Shown here: one piece after another, positions 8,319 through 17,483 of the stretch | Numbering within the stretch: the first letter of the stretch is position 1 | Layout of the letters: each line of letters starts with the position of its first letter | Source of the DNA: Streptomyces sp. KL109B | GTDB lineage: Bacteria; Actinomycetota; Actinomycetes; Streptomycetales; Streptomycetaceae | Assembly (NCBI RefSeq): GCF_030766935.1 | Contig: NZ_JASERL010000010.1 | Span: 186,001 to 250,000, forward strand | Direction of reading: 5' to 3' | Length of the DNA stretch: 64,000 nucleotides | Position numbers and translations under genes: made by a program | Notes under the pieces: generated by a model | Database searches by the model: none | Told to the model about the DNA's origin: nothing | Seen by the model: only the letters and a program-made list of their open reading frames with translations

Positions 8319-9380
8319 TCAGACGGTCTCCTTCGTACGGACCTCGGTCGAGGCCGCGTCGCTCGTACGGCGCCTGCGCAGCGCCCAGAAGATCCCGGTT
8401 CCGGCGACGACGGTGACGCCGACGCCGATGATCCCGGCGAGGCCGCCGGAGAGGCGGGCGTCGGTGATGTCCTTCACGCCGTAGTCGGCGAGCGGGGAGT
8501 CGGAGGAGGCGTGCTGCTTCTCGGTGCGGTCGATGCCCTTGTCGTGGGCGACCTTCTCCAGGCCGTCGGGGCTGGCCGAGGCGTAGAAGGAGACGAAGCC
8601 GGCGAGGACGAGGGAGGCGGCGAGGCCGATGAGCCAGACCTTGCGGTGCGAGCGGGCCGCGGCCACCGGAGCCCCGACCGGCGCGGGCGCGTCCACCAGC
8701 TCCCCGTTCACCTTCAGCTTCAGCGGCTGGTGCAGGCCGCGGGCCCCGTACACGAGGTCGGGGCGGACGGCGACGACGGCGCCGACGGTGAGCGCGGTGA
8801 TCACGGCCTCGCCGATGCCGATGAGGACGTGCACGCCGACCATCGCGGTGGCGACCTTGCCGATGGAGACGTCGGTCGTGCCGCCGATGGCGTAGATCAA
8901 CGTAAAGACGACGGCCGCCGCCGGGACCGAAAGCAACGCCGCGACGAAGGACGCCACGGTGATGGAGCGGCGGGTGCGCGGCAGCACCTTCACGAGGCCG
9001 CGGAAGACGAGGTAGGCGACGACGGTGGTCGTGATCGCCATGTCGGTGATGTTCACGCCGAGCGCGGTCAGGCCGCCGTCGGCGAACAGCACGCCCTGCA
9101 TGAGCAGGACCACGGATACGCAGAGGACCCCTGTGTAGGGGCCCACGAGTATCGCGGCCAGCGCCCCGCCCAGTAGGTGTCCGCTGGTCCCCGCCGCGAC
9201 GGGGAAGTTGAGCATCTGCACGGCGAAGATGAAGGCCGCGACGAGTCCGGCGAGCGGCGCGGCCCGCTCCGAGCCGAGTTCGCGGCGGGCGCCGCGCAGG
9301 CTGACGGCGACGGCGCCCGCGGCGACGACGCCCGTGGCGGCCGACACGGGGGCGTTGATGAATCCGTCAGGGACATGCAT
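8319..9380 (-). CDS. nikM: Fused nickel/cobalt ECF substrate-binding subunit NikMN
   Basis: 353 aa. Residues 1-215 are a CbiM/NikM permease-like S component: the N-terminus reads MHVPDGF, and His2 and His68 (TSGHLLGG) correspond to metal ligands of the family. The C-terminal third contains PDGLE (271-275), the hallmark of NikN/CbiN, plus two more membrane segments, so M and N are fused in one chain. Start ATG 9380 is required to place His2 correctly; a longer upstream reading is rejected. Transport of Ni rather than Co is supported by the Nur-like operator 20 bp upstream. Confidence 0.9.
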   Translation of the reverse strand: MHVPDGFINAPVSAATGVVAAGAVAVSLRGARRELGSERAAPLAGLVAAFIFAVQMLNFPVAAGTSGHLLGGALAAILVGPYTGVLCVSVVLLMQGVLFADGGLTALGVNITDMAITTTVVAYLVFRGLVKVLPRTRRSITVASFVAALLSVPAAAVVFTLIYAIGGTTDVSIGKVATAMVGVHVLIGIGEAVITALTVGAVVAVRPDLVYGARGLHQPLKLKVNGELVDAPAPVGAPVAAARSHRKVWLIGLAASLVLAGFVSFYASASPDGLEKVAHDKGIDRTEKQHASSDSPLADYGVKDITDARLSGGLAGIIGVGVTVVAGTGIFWALRRRRTSDAASTEVRTKETV

Positions 9381-9400
9381 CGTTCGATGATAGAGGCTTG

Positions 9401-9417
9401 TTGCGAACGGCTTGCAA
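9401..9417 (-). promoter_or_regulatory. Nur-like operator (nickel-responsive Fur family box)
   Basis: Read on the minus strand the site is TTGCAA-GCCGT-TCGCAA. It matches the S. coelicolor Nur consensus I know (TTGCAA-N5-TTGCAA) with one mismatch. It lies 20 bp upstream of the nikMN start, where a bound repressor would block transcription, and within the divergent region shared with the ssgE-like gene. Nur represses nickel uptake genes when nickel is plentiful. Confidence 0.65.
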
Positions 9418-9488
9418 GAGCCTCCCGGCACCAACTGGGCCCGGCTTCGCCCGTCCTGTACACCACGACATATGCGACATTTAGTGTC

Positions 9489-9845
9489 ATGACCCTTGTC
9501 GAGCAGTACGCGCGAGCCCGCGTCGTCACGGATTCCCCCGATGCGGGACGAAGCATCCCGACCGTACTGCGCTGCGCCGACGCAACCGTCCAGGTCACTC
9601 TGCCCGGCTCCGGGGAGTGGTCGTTCCCACGTGAACTGCTCGAACGCGGTCTACGATCCCCCGCCTCCGGCGACAACGTCCGGATCTGGCCCTGCGGGCG
9701 TGCGCAAGCGGTCATCGAGTTCCACTCGCCCGAAAAACCGGACGAAGCGACGGTCGTGCAGTTCGACGTGAAAGCACTGATCCGCTTTCTGCGTCGGACG
9801 TACACGGCCGCCGCCCCGACTGCGCCGCAAAACGTCAAGCGCTGA
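9489..9845 (+). CDS. ssgE: SsgA-family sporulation/cell division protein, SsgE-like
   Basis: 118 aa member of the SsgA-like (SALP) family, found in morphologically complex actinomycetes, which acts in sporulation-specific division and spore-wall processes. The family core is plain: WSFPRELLERGLRSP, then the conserved DNVRIWPCGR and IEFHSP blocks, and ALIRFLRRTY near the C-terminus. It is short at the C-terminus compared with SsgA/SsgB (about 130-140 aa). I name it ssgE because of its size and its location near PBP and metal-transporter genes, as I remember for S. coelicolor; SsgE affects spore separation. No clear ribosome site precedes the ATG. Confidence 0.75.
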   Translation: MTLVEQYARARVVTDSPDAGRSIPTVLRCADATVQVTLPGSGEWSFPRELLERGLRSPASGDNVRIWPCGRAQAVIEFHSPEKPDEATVVQFDVKALIRFLRRTYTAAAPTAPQNVKR

Positions 9846-12021
9846 CGAGCTCCCGGTCCTCGGCGGCAGCCGTCCGCAGGCCCTCGCCCTCGACGTCCAC
9901 GTTCGGAAGCGCCTTCGCCAGCCACTTCGGCAGCCACCAGGCCTTCTTGCCGAGCAGCGCGAGCACCGCCGGAACCAGCGTCATGCGGACGACGAACGCG
10001 TCGAAGAAGACGGCGATGGCGAGGCCGAAGCCGATCATCTTCACCATCTGCTCCGAGCTGCCGATGAAGCCCGCGAACACCGCGATCATGATGATCGCCG
10101 CGGCCGTGACCACCCGCGCCCCGTGCTTGAACCCGGTGACGACGGCCTGCGCGGGCCGCTCCCCATGGACGTACGCCTCCCGCATGCGCGTCACGAGGAA
10201 CACCTCGTAGTCCATCGCGAGGCCGAAGACCACGCCCACCATGAAGATCGGCATCATCGACATGACCGGGCCGGTCTGCTCGACGCCGAACAGCGAGCCG
10301 AGCCAGCCCCACTGGAAGACCGCGACGACGGCGCCGAGCGCCGCGAGCACGGACAGCAGGAAGCCGAGCGCCGCCTTCAGCGGGACCAGGATCGAGCGGA
10401 AGACCACCATCAGGAGCAGGAACGCGAGGCCGACGACGAGCGCCAGGTAGGGAATCAGCGCGTCGTTGAGCTTCTGCGAGACGTCGATGTTCATGGCGGT
10501 GGAGCCGGTGACGCTCAGCTCGGCGCCGGTGTCCGCCTTGATGTCGGCGCCCGCGTCGCGGATGTCGTGCACGACGTTCTCGGTGTCGACGGACGACGGC
10601 TGGTACTTGGAGACGACGCTGATGACCGCGGTGTCCCCGGACTTGTTGAAGGTCGGCGGGGTGACGGCCGCGACGCCGTCCGTGCCCTTGATCTCCCGGA
10701 CCACCTCGGAGACGGCGGCCTTCGGGTCGTCCGAACCCTTGGCGTCGACGACCGTCATGAGCGGCCCGTTGAAGCCGGGCCCGAAGCCCTCGGAGAGCAG
10801 GTCGTACGCCTTGCGCTGGGTGGTGCTGGTCGGCTGCGAACCGTCGTCCGGCAGGCCGAGTTCGAGCGAGGCGACCGGGACGGCCGCGGCGCCGAGGCCG
10901 AGGATGCCCACGATCAGGACGGCGACGGGGCGGCGCAGCACGAAGCGGGCCCAGCGGGTGCCCATGTTGACCTTGGGCTCCGCCTTCTCACCCAGGTCCT
11001 TACGGGCCTTGCGGCCGTGGACGCGCTTGCCCACATAGCCGAGCAGCGCCGGGATCAGGGTGAGCGCGATGAGCACCGCGATGGCGACGGTGCCGGCCGC
11101 GGCCACACCCATCTTGGTCAGCATCGGAATGTTCACGACGGCGAGGCCGACGAGCGCGATGACGACGGTGAGGCCCGCGAAGACGACCGCGGAACCCGCC
11201 GTCCCGACGGCCCGCCCGGCCGCCTCCTCGCGCTCCCGGCCCTCCGCCAGTTCGGCCCGGTACCGGGACACGATGAAGAGCGCGTAGTCGATGCCGACGG
11301 CGAGGCCGATCATCATCGCGAGCGTGGAGGTGGTGGAGCCCAGGTCGAGCACGTTGGCCAGCGCCGTGATCGTGGAGACGCCGATGCCTACGCCGATCAG
11401 CGCGGTCAGCAGCGGAAGCCCCGCCGCGATCAGCGAACCGAAAGTGATCACCAGGACCACGGCCGCGATCGCGATGCCGATGACCTCGGTGGCGCCGGTC
11501 TCCGGCATGGCCTGGAGCGCGTCCCCGCCGACCTCGACGGTCAGACCGGTCTGCTTCGCCTCGTCGATGACCTCCTGCAGCGCGTCCCGGTCGGCATCGG
11601 TCAGCTCCATGGAGGAGACCTTGTACGTCGCCGATGCGTAGGCGATCGTGCCGTCCTTGCTGAGCGTCTTGGCGAGGAACGGGTCGGCGACGGACGCCAC
11701 CTGCTTCGAGCTCGACTTGAGCTCGGCGACGGTGTCCTGGATGTCGGCCCTGTTGGCCGGGTCGGTGAGCTTCTCCCCCTTCGGCGCCTCGAAGACGACG
11801 CGGGCGGTGGCCCCGTCGGCGGCGGACCCGGGGAAGCGCTGGTCGAGCAGGTCGAAGGCCTTCTGCGCCTCGGTCCCCGGGATCGAGAAGGAACTGGAGG
11901 CGGCGGTCGGCGCGGACGCGGCGCCGACACCCGCGAGGGTGAGCAGCGCCACCCAGATCAGGGCGACGAAGTGCCGTCGGCGAAAGGCGAGTTTGCCGAG
12001 CTTGTAGAGGAATGTGGCCAC
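9835..12021 (-). CDS. MMPL-family (RND superfamily) membrane transporter
   Basis: 728 aa. The architecture is typical MMPL: one N-terminal membrane helix, a periplasmic-type extracellular domain (about 40-190), a block of five or six helices containing GLAVGIDYALFIVSRYR with the family Asp, a second extracellular loop, and a second helix block with FGLAMDYEVFLVTRMRE. Relatives export lipids or hydrophobic compounds. I use GTG 12021 (VATFLYKLG), which has GGGAG about 9 nt upstream, rather than the ATG at 12057. The TetR gene immediately upstream in the same orientation is the likely regulator. The 3' end overlaps the ssgE-like gene by 11 bp, convergently. Confidence 0.92.
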   Translation of the reverse strand: MATFLYKLGKLAFRRRHFVALIWVALLTLAGVGAASAPTAASSSFSIPGTEAQKAFDLLDQRFPGSAADGATARVVFEAPKGEKLTDPANRADIQDTVAELKSSSKQVASVADPFLAKTLSKDGTIAYASATYKVSSMELTDADRDALQEVIDEAKQTGLTVEVGGDALQAMPETGATEVIGIAIAAVVLVITFGSLIAAGLPLLTALIGVGIGVSTITALANVLDLGSTTSTLAMMIGLAVGIDYALFIVSRYRAELAEGREREEAAGRAVGTAGSAVVFAGLTVVIALVGLAVVNIPMLTKMGVAAAGTVAIAVLIALTLIPALLGYVGKRVHGRKARKDLGEKAEPKVNMGTRWARFVLRRPVAVLIVGILGLGAAAVPVASLELGLPDDGSQPTSTTQRKAYDLLSEGFGPGFNGPLMTVVDAKGSDDPKAAVSEVVREIKGTDGVAAVTPPTFNKSGDTAVISVVSKYQPSSVDTENVVHDIRDAGADIKADTGAELSVTGSTAMNIDVSQKLNDALIPYLALVVGLAFLLLMVVFRSILVPLKAALGFLLSVLAALGAVVAVFQWGWLGSLFGVEQTGPVMSMMPIFMVGVVFGLAMDYEVFLVTRMREAYVHGERPAQAVVTGFKHGARVVTAAAIIMIAVFAGFIGSSEQMVKMIGFGLAIAVFFDAFVVRMTLVPAVLALLGKKAWWLPKWLAKALPNVDVEGEGLRTAAAEDRELVSA

Positions 12022-12122
12022 GGAGGCGTACTCCCGGTCAGGTCGAGTCGGGTGCAACAGGGCAGGGGAGATCGGCCCGACGACATGAGCGGTTGTACGT
12101 CAGGTGGAACTATGGGGAAGGG

Positions 12123-12719
12123 TCAGGCGCTGAGGGCGGGGAGGACCACAGCGTCGATGTACGAGACGAGGTATTCCTGCGTGGGCGGCTGCTCGTCGAT
12201 GAGCGTGCGGGTGACGAACGCGCCGATCAGCATGTGGATCAGATAGTTCAGCGCCGGGTTGTCTGCCCGGACCTCGCCTCTGTCCACGGCTCTGCGCAGC
12301 ATCCGGTCGACCCCCGTCATCTCGGGCTCGACGATCCACTCCTTGAAGGCCGCGAGGAGATCGGGGTTGGCGTGCACGGCCACCATCAGGCCGCGCATCA
12401 GCGCGCTGTTCTGCTCCATGTGACAGTCGTCCTCGCGGAGCGCCATCGCATGCAGATCACCGCGCAGCGAGCCGGTGTCGATCTCGTCGAACTGCGGCTT
12501 CTGGCTCCGCAGTGCCTTCACCACCAGCTCGGCCTTCCCGCCCCACTGGCGGTAGAGCGTGGCCTTGCTGGAACGCGTGCGGGTGGCCACGGCGTCCATC
12601 GTCACGGCGTCGTAGCCGACCTCACAGAGAAGTTCGAGCACGGCGCCGTACAGCTCGGCCTCGCGCTCGGGCGTGATCCGGCTGCGGCGCGACGCTGCCT
12701 CCGCCACCATGACACCCAC
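12123..12719 (-). CDS. TetR-family transcriptional regulator
   Basis: 198 aa. The N-terminal helix-turn-helix is clear (GYDAVTMDAVATRTRSSKATLYRQWGGKAELV), followed by an all-helical ligand domain of the TetR_C type. It precedes the MMPL exporter by 101 bp on the same strand and is divergent from the tricorn protease gene. A perfect ACGAAAC-G-GTTTCGT repeat at 12770-12784 lies in the divergent promoter and is a plausible operator. The start could be GTG 12719 or ATG 12710. Confidence 0.88.
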   Translation of the reverse strand: MGVMVAEAASRRSRITPEREAELYGAVLELLCEVGYDAVTMDAVATRTRSSKATLYRQWGGKAELVVKALRSQKPQFDEIDTGSLRGDLHAMALREDDCHMEQNSALMRGLMVAVHANPDLLAAFKEWIVEPEMTGVDRMLRRAVDRGEVRADNPALNYLIHMLIGAFVTRTLIDEQPPTQEYLVSYIDAVVLPALSA

Positions 12720-12769
12720 CTGACCTCTCGTGATTCGTACGCCATAAAAGTACCCCGGCCACTAGCGAA

Positions 12770-12784
12770 ACGAAACGGTTTCGT
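12770..12784. promoter_or_regulatory. Candidate TetR operator palindrome
   Basis: ACGAAAC-G-GTTTCGT is a perfect 7-bp inverted repeat with a single central base in the 129-bp gap between the divergent TetR gene (start 12719) and the tricorn gene (start about 12849). Its size and position fit a TetR operator that could control both directions. Confidence 0.45.
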
Positions 12785-12848
12785 ACGTGCGGTGCGCCAC
12801 ATCCGGGTCCCGGTTGCCGGAGCCCGCCGCGCGGAAAAGCATGAGGAG

Positions 12849-15800
12849 GTGACTGAGGCGATTGACGATGCAGACGGCCCGGCGTACCTGCGCTTCCCGC
12901 ACATCAGCGGCGAGCGGCTGTGCTTCGCCGCCGAGGACGACCTGTGGGTGGCACCGCTCGACGGCTCGACGCGGGCCTGGCGGGTCACCGTCGACCGTAC
13001 GAAGGTCAGCCACCCGCGCTTCTCCCCCGACGGCCGGCACCTCGCGTACACGACGTGGCGCAGCCTCGACCCGGAGATCCACCTGGCGCCGGTCGACGGC
13101 GGCTCCGCGCGCCGCCTCACGTACTGGGGCAGCGTGGACACGCAGGTGCGCGGCTGGTCGCCGGACGGGCACGTGCTCGCGGTCGCCTCGCACGGCGAAC
13201 CGTTCTCGTACTTCACCTTCGCCTACAGCGTCCCCACCGACGGCTCCCCCGGCGGCAAGCTGCCGTGGGGCCCGGTCTCCGACATCCAGGTCGCCGACAT
13301 CGACGGGGAGCGGCAGACCCTGCTCCTGACGGGTACGCCGCCGCACGAGCCGGCCGCGTGGAAGCGCTACCGGGGCGGCGCGCAGGGCCGGTTGTGGGTG
13401 CACGGGCAGCGCATCCTCGCCGACCTCGACGGGCATCTCGACGACCCGATGTTCGTGAACGGCCGGATCGCGTTCCTCTCCGACCACGAGGGCGTCGGCA
13501 ACGTCTACTCCTGCCGCCCCGACGGCACCGACCTCACCCGCCACACCGACCACGACGCCTTCTACGCCCGGCACGCGTCCACCGACGGCGGCCGCGTCGT
13601 CTACCAGTGCGCGGGCGACCTGTGGATCCTCGACGACCTCGAACCGGACTCGGTGCCGCGCAAGCTGCGGGTGCGGCTCGGCGGTCCGCACACGGGGCGG
13701 CGCCGCTACCAGGTGCCCGCCGCCCAGCACCTCGACTCGCTCTCCGTCGACGAGACGGGCCGGGCCAGCGCCGTCGTCGTACGCGGCAGCCTGTACTGGC
13801 TCACGCACCGCGACGGGCCCGCCCGCACCATCGCGGACACCCCGGGCGTGCGGGTACGGCTGCCGGAGATGCTGGGCTCCGGCGGGCAGGTCGCGTACGT
13901 GACGGACGCCGACGGCGAGGACGCGATCGAGATCGCCTACCTGCCGCGCGCCAGCGGCGACCGGAGGCCGCGCCGGTTCGCCTCCGGGGAGCTCGGCCGC
14001 GTACAGGAACTGGTCTCCGACCCGGGCGGCGAACGGCTCGCGATCGCCTCGAACGACGGGCGGCTGCTCCTGATCGACGTATCGGAGGAGGGTGGCGAGG
14101 AGCCGTTGGAGGCGCCCGAGGTCACCGAGCTGATCCGCTCGACGAACGGCCCGGTCCGCGATCTGGCCTTCTCCCCCGACGGGGCATGGCTGACGTGGTC
14201 GCACCCGGGGATCGGCCGCTCGCTGCGGCAGATCAAGATGGCCCGGATCAACCGGGGCGGCGGCTCCACCGCGCTCGGCGCGGACAAGAGCGCCGCCAAG
14301 AGCGGGGCCACGACGATCGTCGACGTCACCAACGGCCGCTTCGAGGACGAGAACCCGGTGTTCACGCGGGACGGCCGCTACCTCGCCTTTCTCTCCTGGC
14401 GCGGCTTCGACCCGGTCTACGACGTGCACACCGGCGACCTCTCCTTCCCGCTGGGCTGCCGCCCCTATCTCGTGCCGCTGTCGTCCGCGACGCCGTCCCC
14501 GTTCGCGCTCTCGCCGGACGGGCGGACGGCGGCGGGCGGCCTGGACCCCGTCGACGAACCGGAGGGGGACGGGACGCCGACCGTGGAGATCGAGGGCCTG
14601 TCCAACCGCGTCGTCCCGTTCCCGGTCTCGGCGTCCAAGTACTCGGCGCTGCACCCGGTTTCGGGGGGCGGCCTGGTGTGGCTCCGCTGGCCCATCTCCG
14701 GCGCGCTCGGCGAGACCTTCGCCAACCCGGCCGACCCGTCCGCCCAACCCACCCTGGAACACTTCGACTTGGCGAAGGGCAAGAAGTCGGTCCTCGTCCC
14801 GCACATGGACTGGTTCGCGGTCAGCGGCGACGGGACGCGGCTCGTCGTCGTCGACGAGGGCGAGCTGGAGGCGGTGCCGTCCACGGAGGCGGGCGACGCC
14901 GACTCCACCGTCTGGATCGACCTGCGCCGCATCCTGCACGAGGCCGATCCGGCGGCCGAGTGGCGGCAGGCGTACGACGAGGCGGGCCGCATCATCCGCG
15001 CGTACTTCTGGGAGCCGCGGATGTGCGGCATCGACTGGGACGCGGTGCTCGACCAGTACCGCCCGCTCGTCGAACGGGTGGCGTCCCCCGACGAGTTCGC
15101 CGATCTCCTACGGGAGGTGCTGGGCGAACTCGGCACCTCCCACGCGTATGTGGCCGCGGCCCGCCGCAACGAAGGGCCGCCGCACTACCAGCGCGCGCAG
15201 GGGCTCCTCGGCGCCAACTTCATCCGCAGGGACGAGGGTTGGACGGTCACCCGGATCCTCCCCGGCGACTCCTCCGACTCCAAGGCCCGCTCCCCGCTGG
15301 CCGGCACCGGCATCCGCGAGGGCGCGGTCCTCACGCACATCGACGGCCGCCCGGTCGACCCGGTGGCGGGCCCGTACCCGCTGCTCGCGGGGGCGGGCGG
15401 CACGACGGTCGAGCTCACCTTCACCTCCGCGGAGGGCGGCGGCCGCCCCCGCCGGGTCGCGGTCGTCCCCCTCGTCGACGAACGGCCCCTGCGCTACCAG
15501 GACTGGGTGGCCAAACGGCGGGCGGTGGTACGGGAGTTGAGCGCCGGCAAGTGCGGCTATCTGCACATCCCCGACATGGGCGGCTCCGGGTGGGCCCAGT
15601 TCAACCGGGACCTGCGCATGGAGGTGTCCCGCCCCGCGCTCATCGTCGACGTACGCGGCAACGCAGGCGGGCACATCAGCGAACTCGTCGTCGAGAAACT
15701 CACCCGCAAAATCATCGGCTGGGACCTGACACGCAACGCGCAAGCGGTCTCCTACGCCTCGAACGCCCCGCGCGGCCCGGTGGTGGCGTTGGCCGACGAG

Positions 15801-16172
15801 GCGACCTCGTCCGACGGTGACATGATCGCGGCGGCCTTCAAACTCCTCGCCCTGGGCCCGGTCGTCGGGCAGCGCACGTGGGGTGGCGTCGTCGGCATGA
15901 CCGGCCGCCACACCCTCGGCGACGGCACGGTGATCACGGTGCCGATGAACGCGGCGTGGTTCCCCCAGTACGGCTGGTCCGTCGAAAACCACGGCGTGGA
16001 ACCGGACTTCGAGGCGCTGCGCACTCCGTTGGACTGGGCGGAGGGCCGCTACGCACAACTCGACGATGCGGTGACGCTGGCGCTGAACCTGTTGTCCGAA
16101 CAAGGCGCCACCACACCCCCCGACTACTCCACCGTCCCCGACCGCCGCCGCCCCACCCTCCCCCCTCGCTAA
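12849..16172 (+). CDS. Tricorn protease homologue (S41 family peptidase)
   Basis: 1107 aa, close to the length of Thermoplasma tricorn, a large cytosolic protease that trims peptides released by the proteasome. Order: six-bladed beta-propeller (YLRFPHISGERLCFAAEDDLW onward), seven-bladed propeller, C1 helical domain, PDZ domain (about 790-880), then the S41 catalytic core. S764-H765 (GTSHAY) and nucleophile S988 in TSSDGD are visible. Actinomycetes have proteasomes, so the same peptide-trimming role is plausible. Start is uncertain: GTG 12849 lies on top of AGGAGG, while a non-standard ATT at 12861 would have better spacing; an upstream GTG at 12792 looks too early. Confidence 0.9.
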   Translation: MTEAIDDADGPAYLRFPHISGERLCFAAEDDLWVAPLDGSTRAWRVTVDRTKVSHPRFSPDGRHLAYTTWRSLDPEIHLAPVDGGSARRLTYWGSVDTQVRGWSPDGHVLAVASHGEPFSYFTFAYSVPTDGSPGGKLPWGPVSDIQVADIDGERQTLLLTGTPPHEPAAWKRYRGGAQGRLWVHGQRILADLDGHLDDPMFVNGRIAFLSDHEGVGNVYSCRPDGTDLTRHTDHDAFYARHASTDGGRVVYQCAGDLWILDDLEPDSVPRKLRVRLGGPHTGRRRYQVPAAQHLDSLSVDETGRASAVVVRGSLYWLTHRDGPARTIADTPGVRVRLPEMLGSGGQVAYVTDADGEDAIEIAYLPRASGDRRPRRFASGELGRVQELVSDPGGERLAIASNDGRLLLIDVSEEGGEEPLEAPEVTELIRSTNGPVRDLAFSPDGAWLTWSHPGIGRSLRQIKMARINRGGGSTALGADKSAAKSGATTIVDVTNGRFEDENPVFTRDGRYLAFLSWRGFDPVYDVHTGDLSFPLGCRPYLVPLSSATPSPFALSPDGRTAAGGLDPVDEPEGDGTPTVEIEGLSNRVVPFPVSASKYSALHPVSGGGLVWLRWPISGALGETFANPADPSAQPTLEHFDLAKGKKSVLVPHMDWFAVSGDGTRLVVVDEGELEAVPSTEAGDADSTVWIDLRRILHEADPAAEWRQAYDEAGRIIRAYFWEPRMCGIDWDAVLDQYRPLVERVASPDEFADLLREVLGELGTSHAYVAAARRNEGPPHYQRAQGLLGANFIRRDEGWTVTRILPGDSSDSKARSPLAGTGIREGAVLTHIDGRPVDPVAGPYPLLAGAGGTTVELTFTSAEGGGRPRRVAVVPLVDERPLRYQDWVAKRRAVVRELSAGKCGYLHIPDMGGSGWAQFNRDLRMEVSRPALIVDVRGNAGGHISELVVEKLTRKIIGWDLTRNAQAVSYASNAPRGPVVALADEATSSDGDMIAAAFKLLALGPVVGQRTWGGVVGMTGRHTLGDGTVITVPMNAAWFPQYGWSVENHGVEPDFEALRTPLDWAEGRYAQLDDAVTLALNLLSEQGATTPPDYSTVPDRRRPTLPPR

Positions 16173-16185
16173 CCCCCGGGACTCC

Positions 16186-16250
16186 GCCCCGGGCTCTTCC
16201 AGCCTCGCCGGCGATTGAGGCGCGGGGTCCGGGGCGGAGCCCCGAGGCGT
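16186..16250. repeat. Streptomyces-type palindromic intergenic repeat
   Basis: Contains CTCCGCCCCGG, then GCCGGCGATTGAGGCGCGG and GTCCGGGGCGGAGCCCCG. The outer parts can pair into a GC hairpin. Similar copies occur at 56008-56218, 58048-58093 and 61565-61616, all in gaps or at gene ends. Confidence 0.75.
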
Positions 16251-16281
16251 AGGAGGACGGGGGCCGCGAACAAGGCAAAGG

Positions 16282-16317
16282 CGTTGGGCCCACCCGAAAC
16301 CACGGGTGGGCCCAACG
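16282..16317. terminator. Bidirectional hairpin terminator
   Basis: A perfect 15-bp inverted repeat (16282-16296 with 16303-16317, arm CGTTGGGCCCACCCG) with a 6-nt loop lies between the convergent tricorn and CsbD genes. Confidence 0.75.
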
Positions 16318-16333
16318 ACACGCTCAGGCGAGG

Positions 16334-16516
16334 TCACCGGTCAAAGCGCTCCCGCGCTTCATCCGCCGCATCCTGCGCCTTCTCCTTGCCCTGATCCGCG
16401 GCGTCCTTCGCCCGGTCCTTGGCCTCGTCGGTCTTGCCCTCGGAGCCGCCCATGGCTTCCTTGGCCTTGTCCTGCAGCGCCTCGGCCTTGTCCTTGAACT
16501 GGTCAGCGATACCCAT
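16334..16516 (-). CDS. CsbD family stress-response protein
   Basis: 60 aa, highly charged and Lys/Asp/Ala-rich, starting MGIADQFKDKAEALQDKAKE. It is a typical CsbD-like small protein; family members are induced in general stress but have no defined activity. The start is ATG 16516 with GGAG 9 nt upstream; the longer reading back to 16576 has no ribosome site. The helical-repeat composition suggests an extended, largely disordered or coiled form. Confidence 0.85.
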   Translation of the reverse strand: MGIADQFKDKAEALQDKAKEAMGGSEGKTDEAKDRAKDAADQGKEKAQDAADEARERFDR

Positions 16517-16607
16517 TTGATTGCACTCCGTGAAGGATGGGGGATGGGCCTCGACCAGCCTGACACGACCCCCCATTCAGCGCATTTCGATCAATAACGG
16601 ACCGTGC

Positions 16608-17483
16608 TCAACGCCCCCGCGCCGTCTCATCGGCGGCCCCACCGGCCCCCACGAGCCCCTTCGGCACCCCACCGAGCCGCCCCTCGAAGCGCCGCATCCG
16701 CTGCGCGCCCACGACCCCGATCCCCGAGGGCAGATAGCCGCGGATCCCCTGCATGCCCCGCAGCCACCACTGCCCGTACACATGCGCGGACCGCCGCTCG
16801 ATGCCCGCCACGATCCGGTCGACGGCCGGACCCAGCGGATACGTCTTGTTCGTCGGCCACGGCAGCTGCTGGCGCAGCTCGCGCATCACGTCGTCCTGGT
16901 CGGCGCCGCGCACCATGTCGGTGTCCGTCCACGACAGATAGCCGACACCGACCCGCACACCCTTGTAGCCGACCTCGGCGCGCAGCGCGTGCGCGTACGC
17001 CTCCACGCCCGACTTCGACGCGCAGTACGCGGTCATCATCGGCGCGGGCGTGAGCGCGGCGAGCGAGGCGATCTGCAGCAGGTAGCCGCGCGACTCGGTC
17101 AGTACGGGCAGGAAGGCGCGCGCCGTCACGGCGGAGCCGACGAGGTTGACCTCGATGACCCGCCGCCACGCGACCGGGTCGGAGTCGACGAACGGCCCAC
17201 CGGTCGCGACACCCGCGTTGGCGACGACGATGTCGACCTTCCCGAACCGCTCCTTGACCTCCTCCGCGACCCGCGCCATCGCCACGTGGTCCGTGACGTC
17301 CGCGTGCCACCAGTCGGCGTCGGAGTGCAGCCGCCCGGCGACCTGCTTCAACTCGTCCGGCTCCAGGCCGATCAGCGCGATCTTCGCTCCGCGCGCCGAC
17401 AGCTTGCGCGCGAGCAGCTCGCCCACACCGCGCGCGGCTCCCGTGACGACCGCGACCTGACCTTCGAGACTGACCTTGCTCAT
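16608..17483 (-). CDS. SDR family oxidoreductase
   Basis: 291 aa NAD(P)-dependent dehydrogenase. Cofactor loop TGAARGVG near the N-terminus, NAG in VANAGVATGG, and the catalytic YCASK tyrosine/lysine pair are all present. A C-terminal extension beyond the usual 250 aa (GYLPSGIGVVGAQRMRRFEG) resembles the SDRs that sit beside flavin monooxygenases in actinobacteria. It is the third gene of an operon with the alpha/beta hydrolase and monooxygenase (ATGA overlap at 17480-17483). A likely role is alcohol/ketone interconversion feeding the monooxygenase. Confidence 0.88.
   Translation of the reverse strand: MSKVSLEGQVAVVTGAARGVGELLARKLSARGAKIALIGLEPDELKQVAGRLHSDADWWHADVTDHVAMARVAEEVKERFGKVDIVVANAGVATGGPFVDSDPVAWRRVIEVNLVGSAVTARAFLPVLTESRGYLLQIASLAALTPAPMMTAYCASKSGVEAYAHALRAEVGYKGVRVGVGYLSWTDTDMVRGADQDDVMRELRQQLPWPTNKTYPLGPAVDRIVAGIERRSAHVYGQWWLRGMQGIRGYLPSGIGVVGAQRMRRFEGRLGGVPKGLVGAGGAADETARGR

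Noticed and set aside
9381..9488. Cobalamin riboswitch before the metal transporter
   Set aside because: Only 108 bp separate the divergent starts and no B12-box or riboswitch core is visible; a Nur-like box is present instead.
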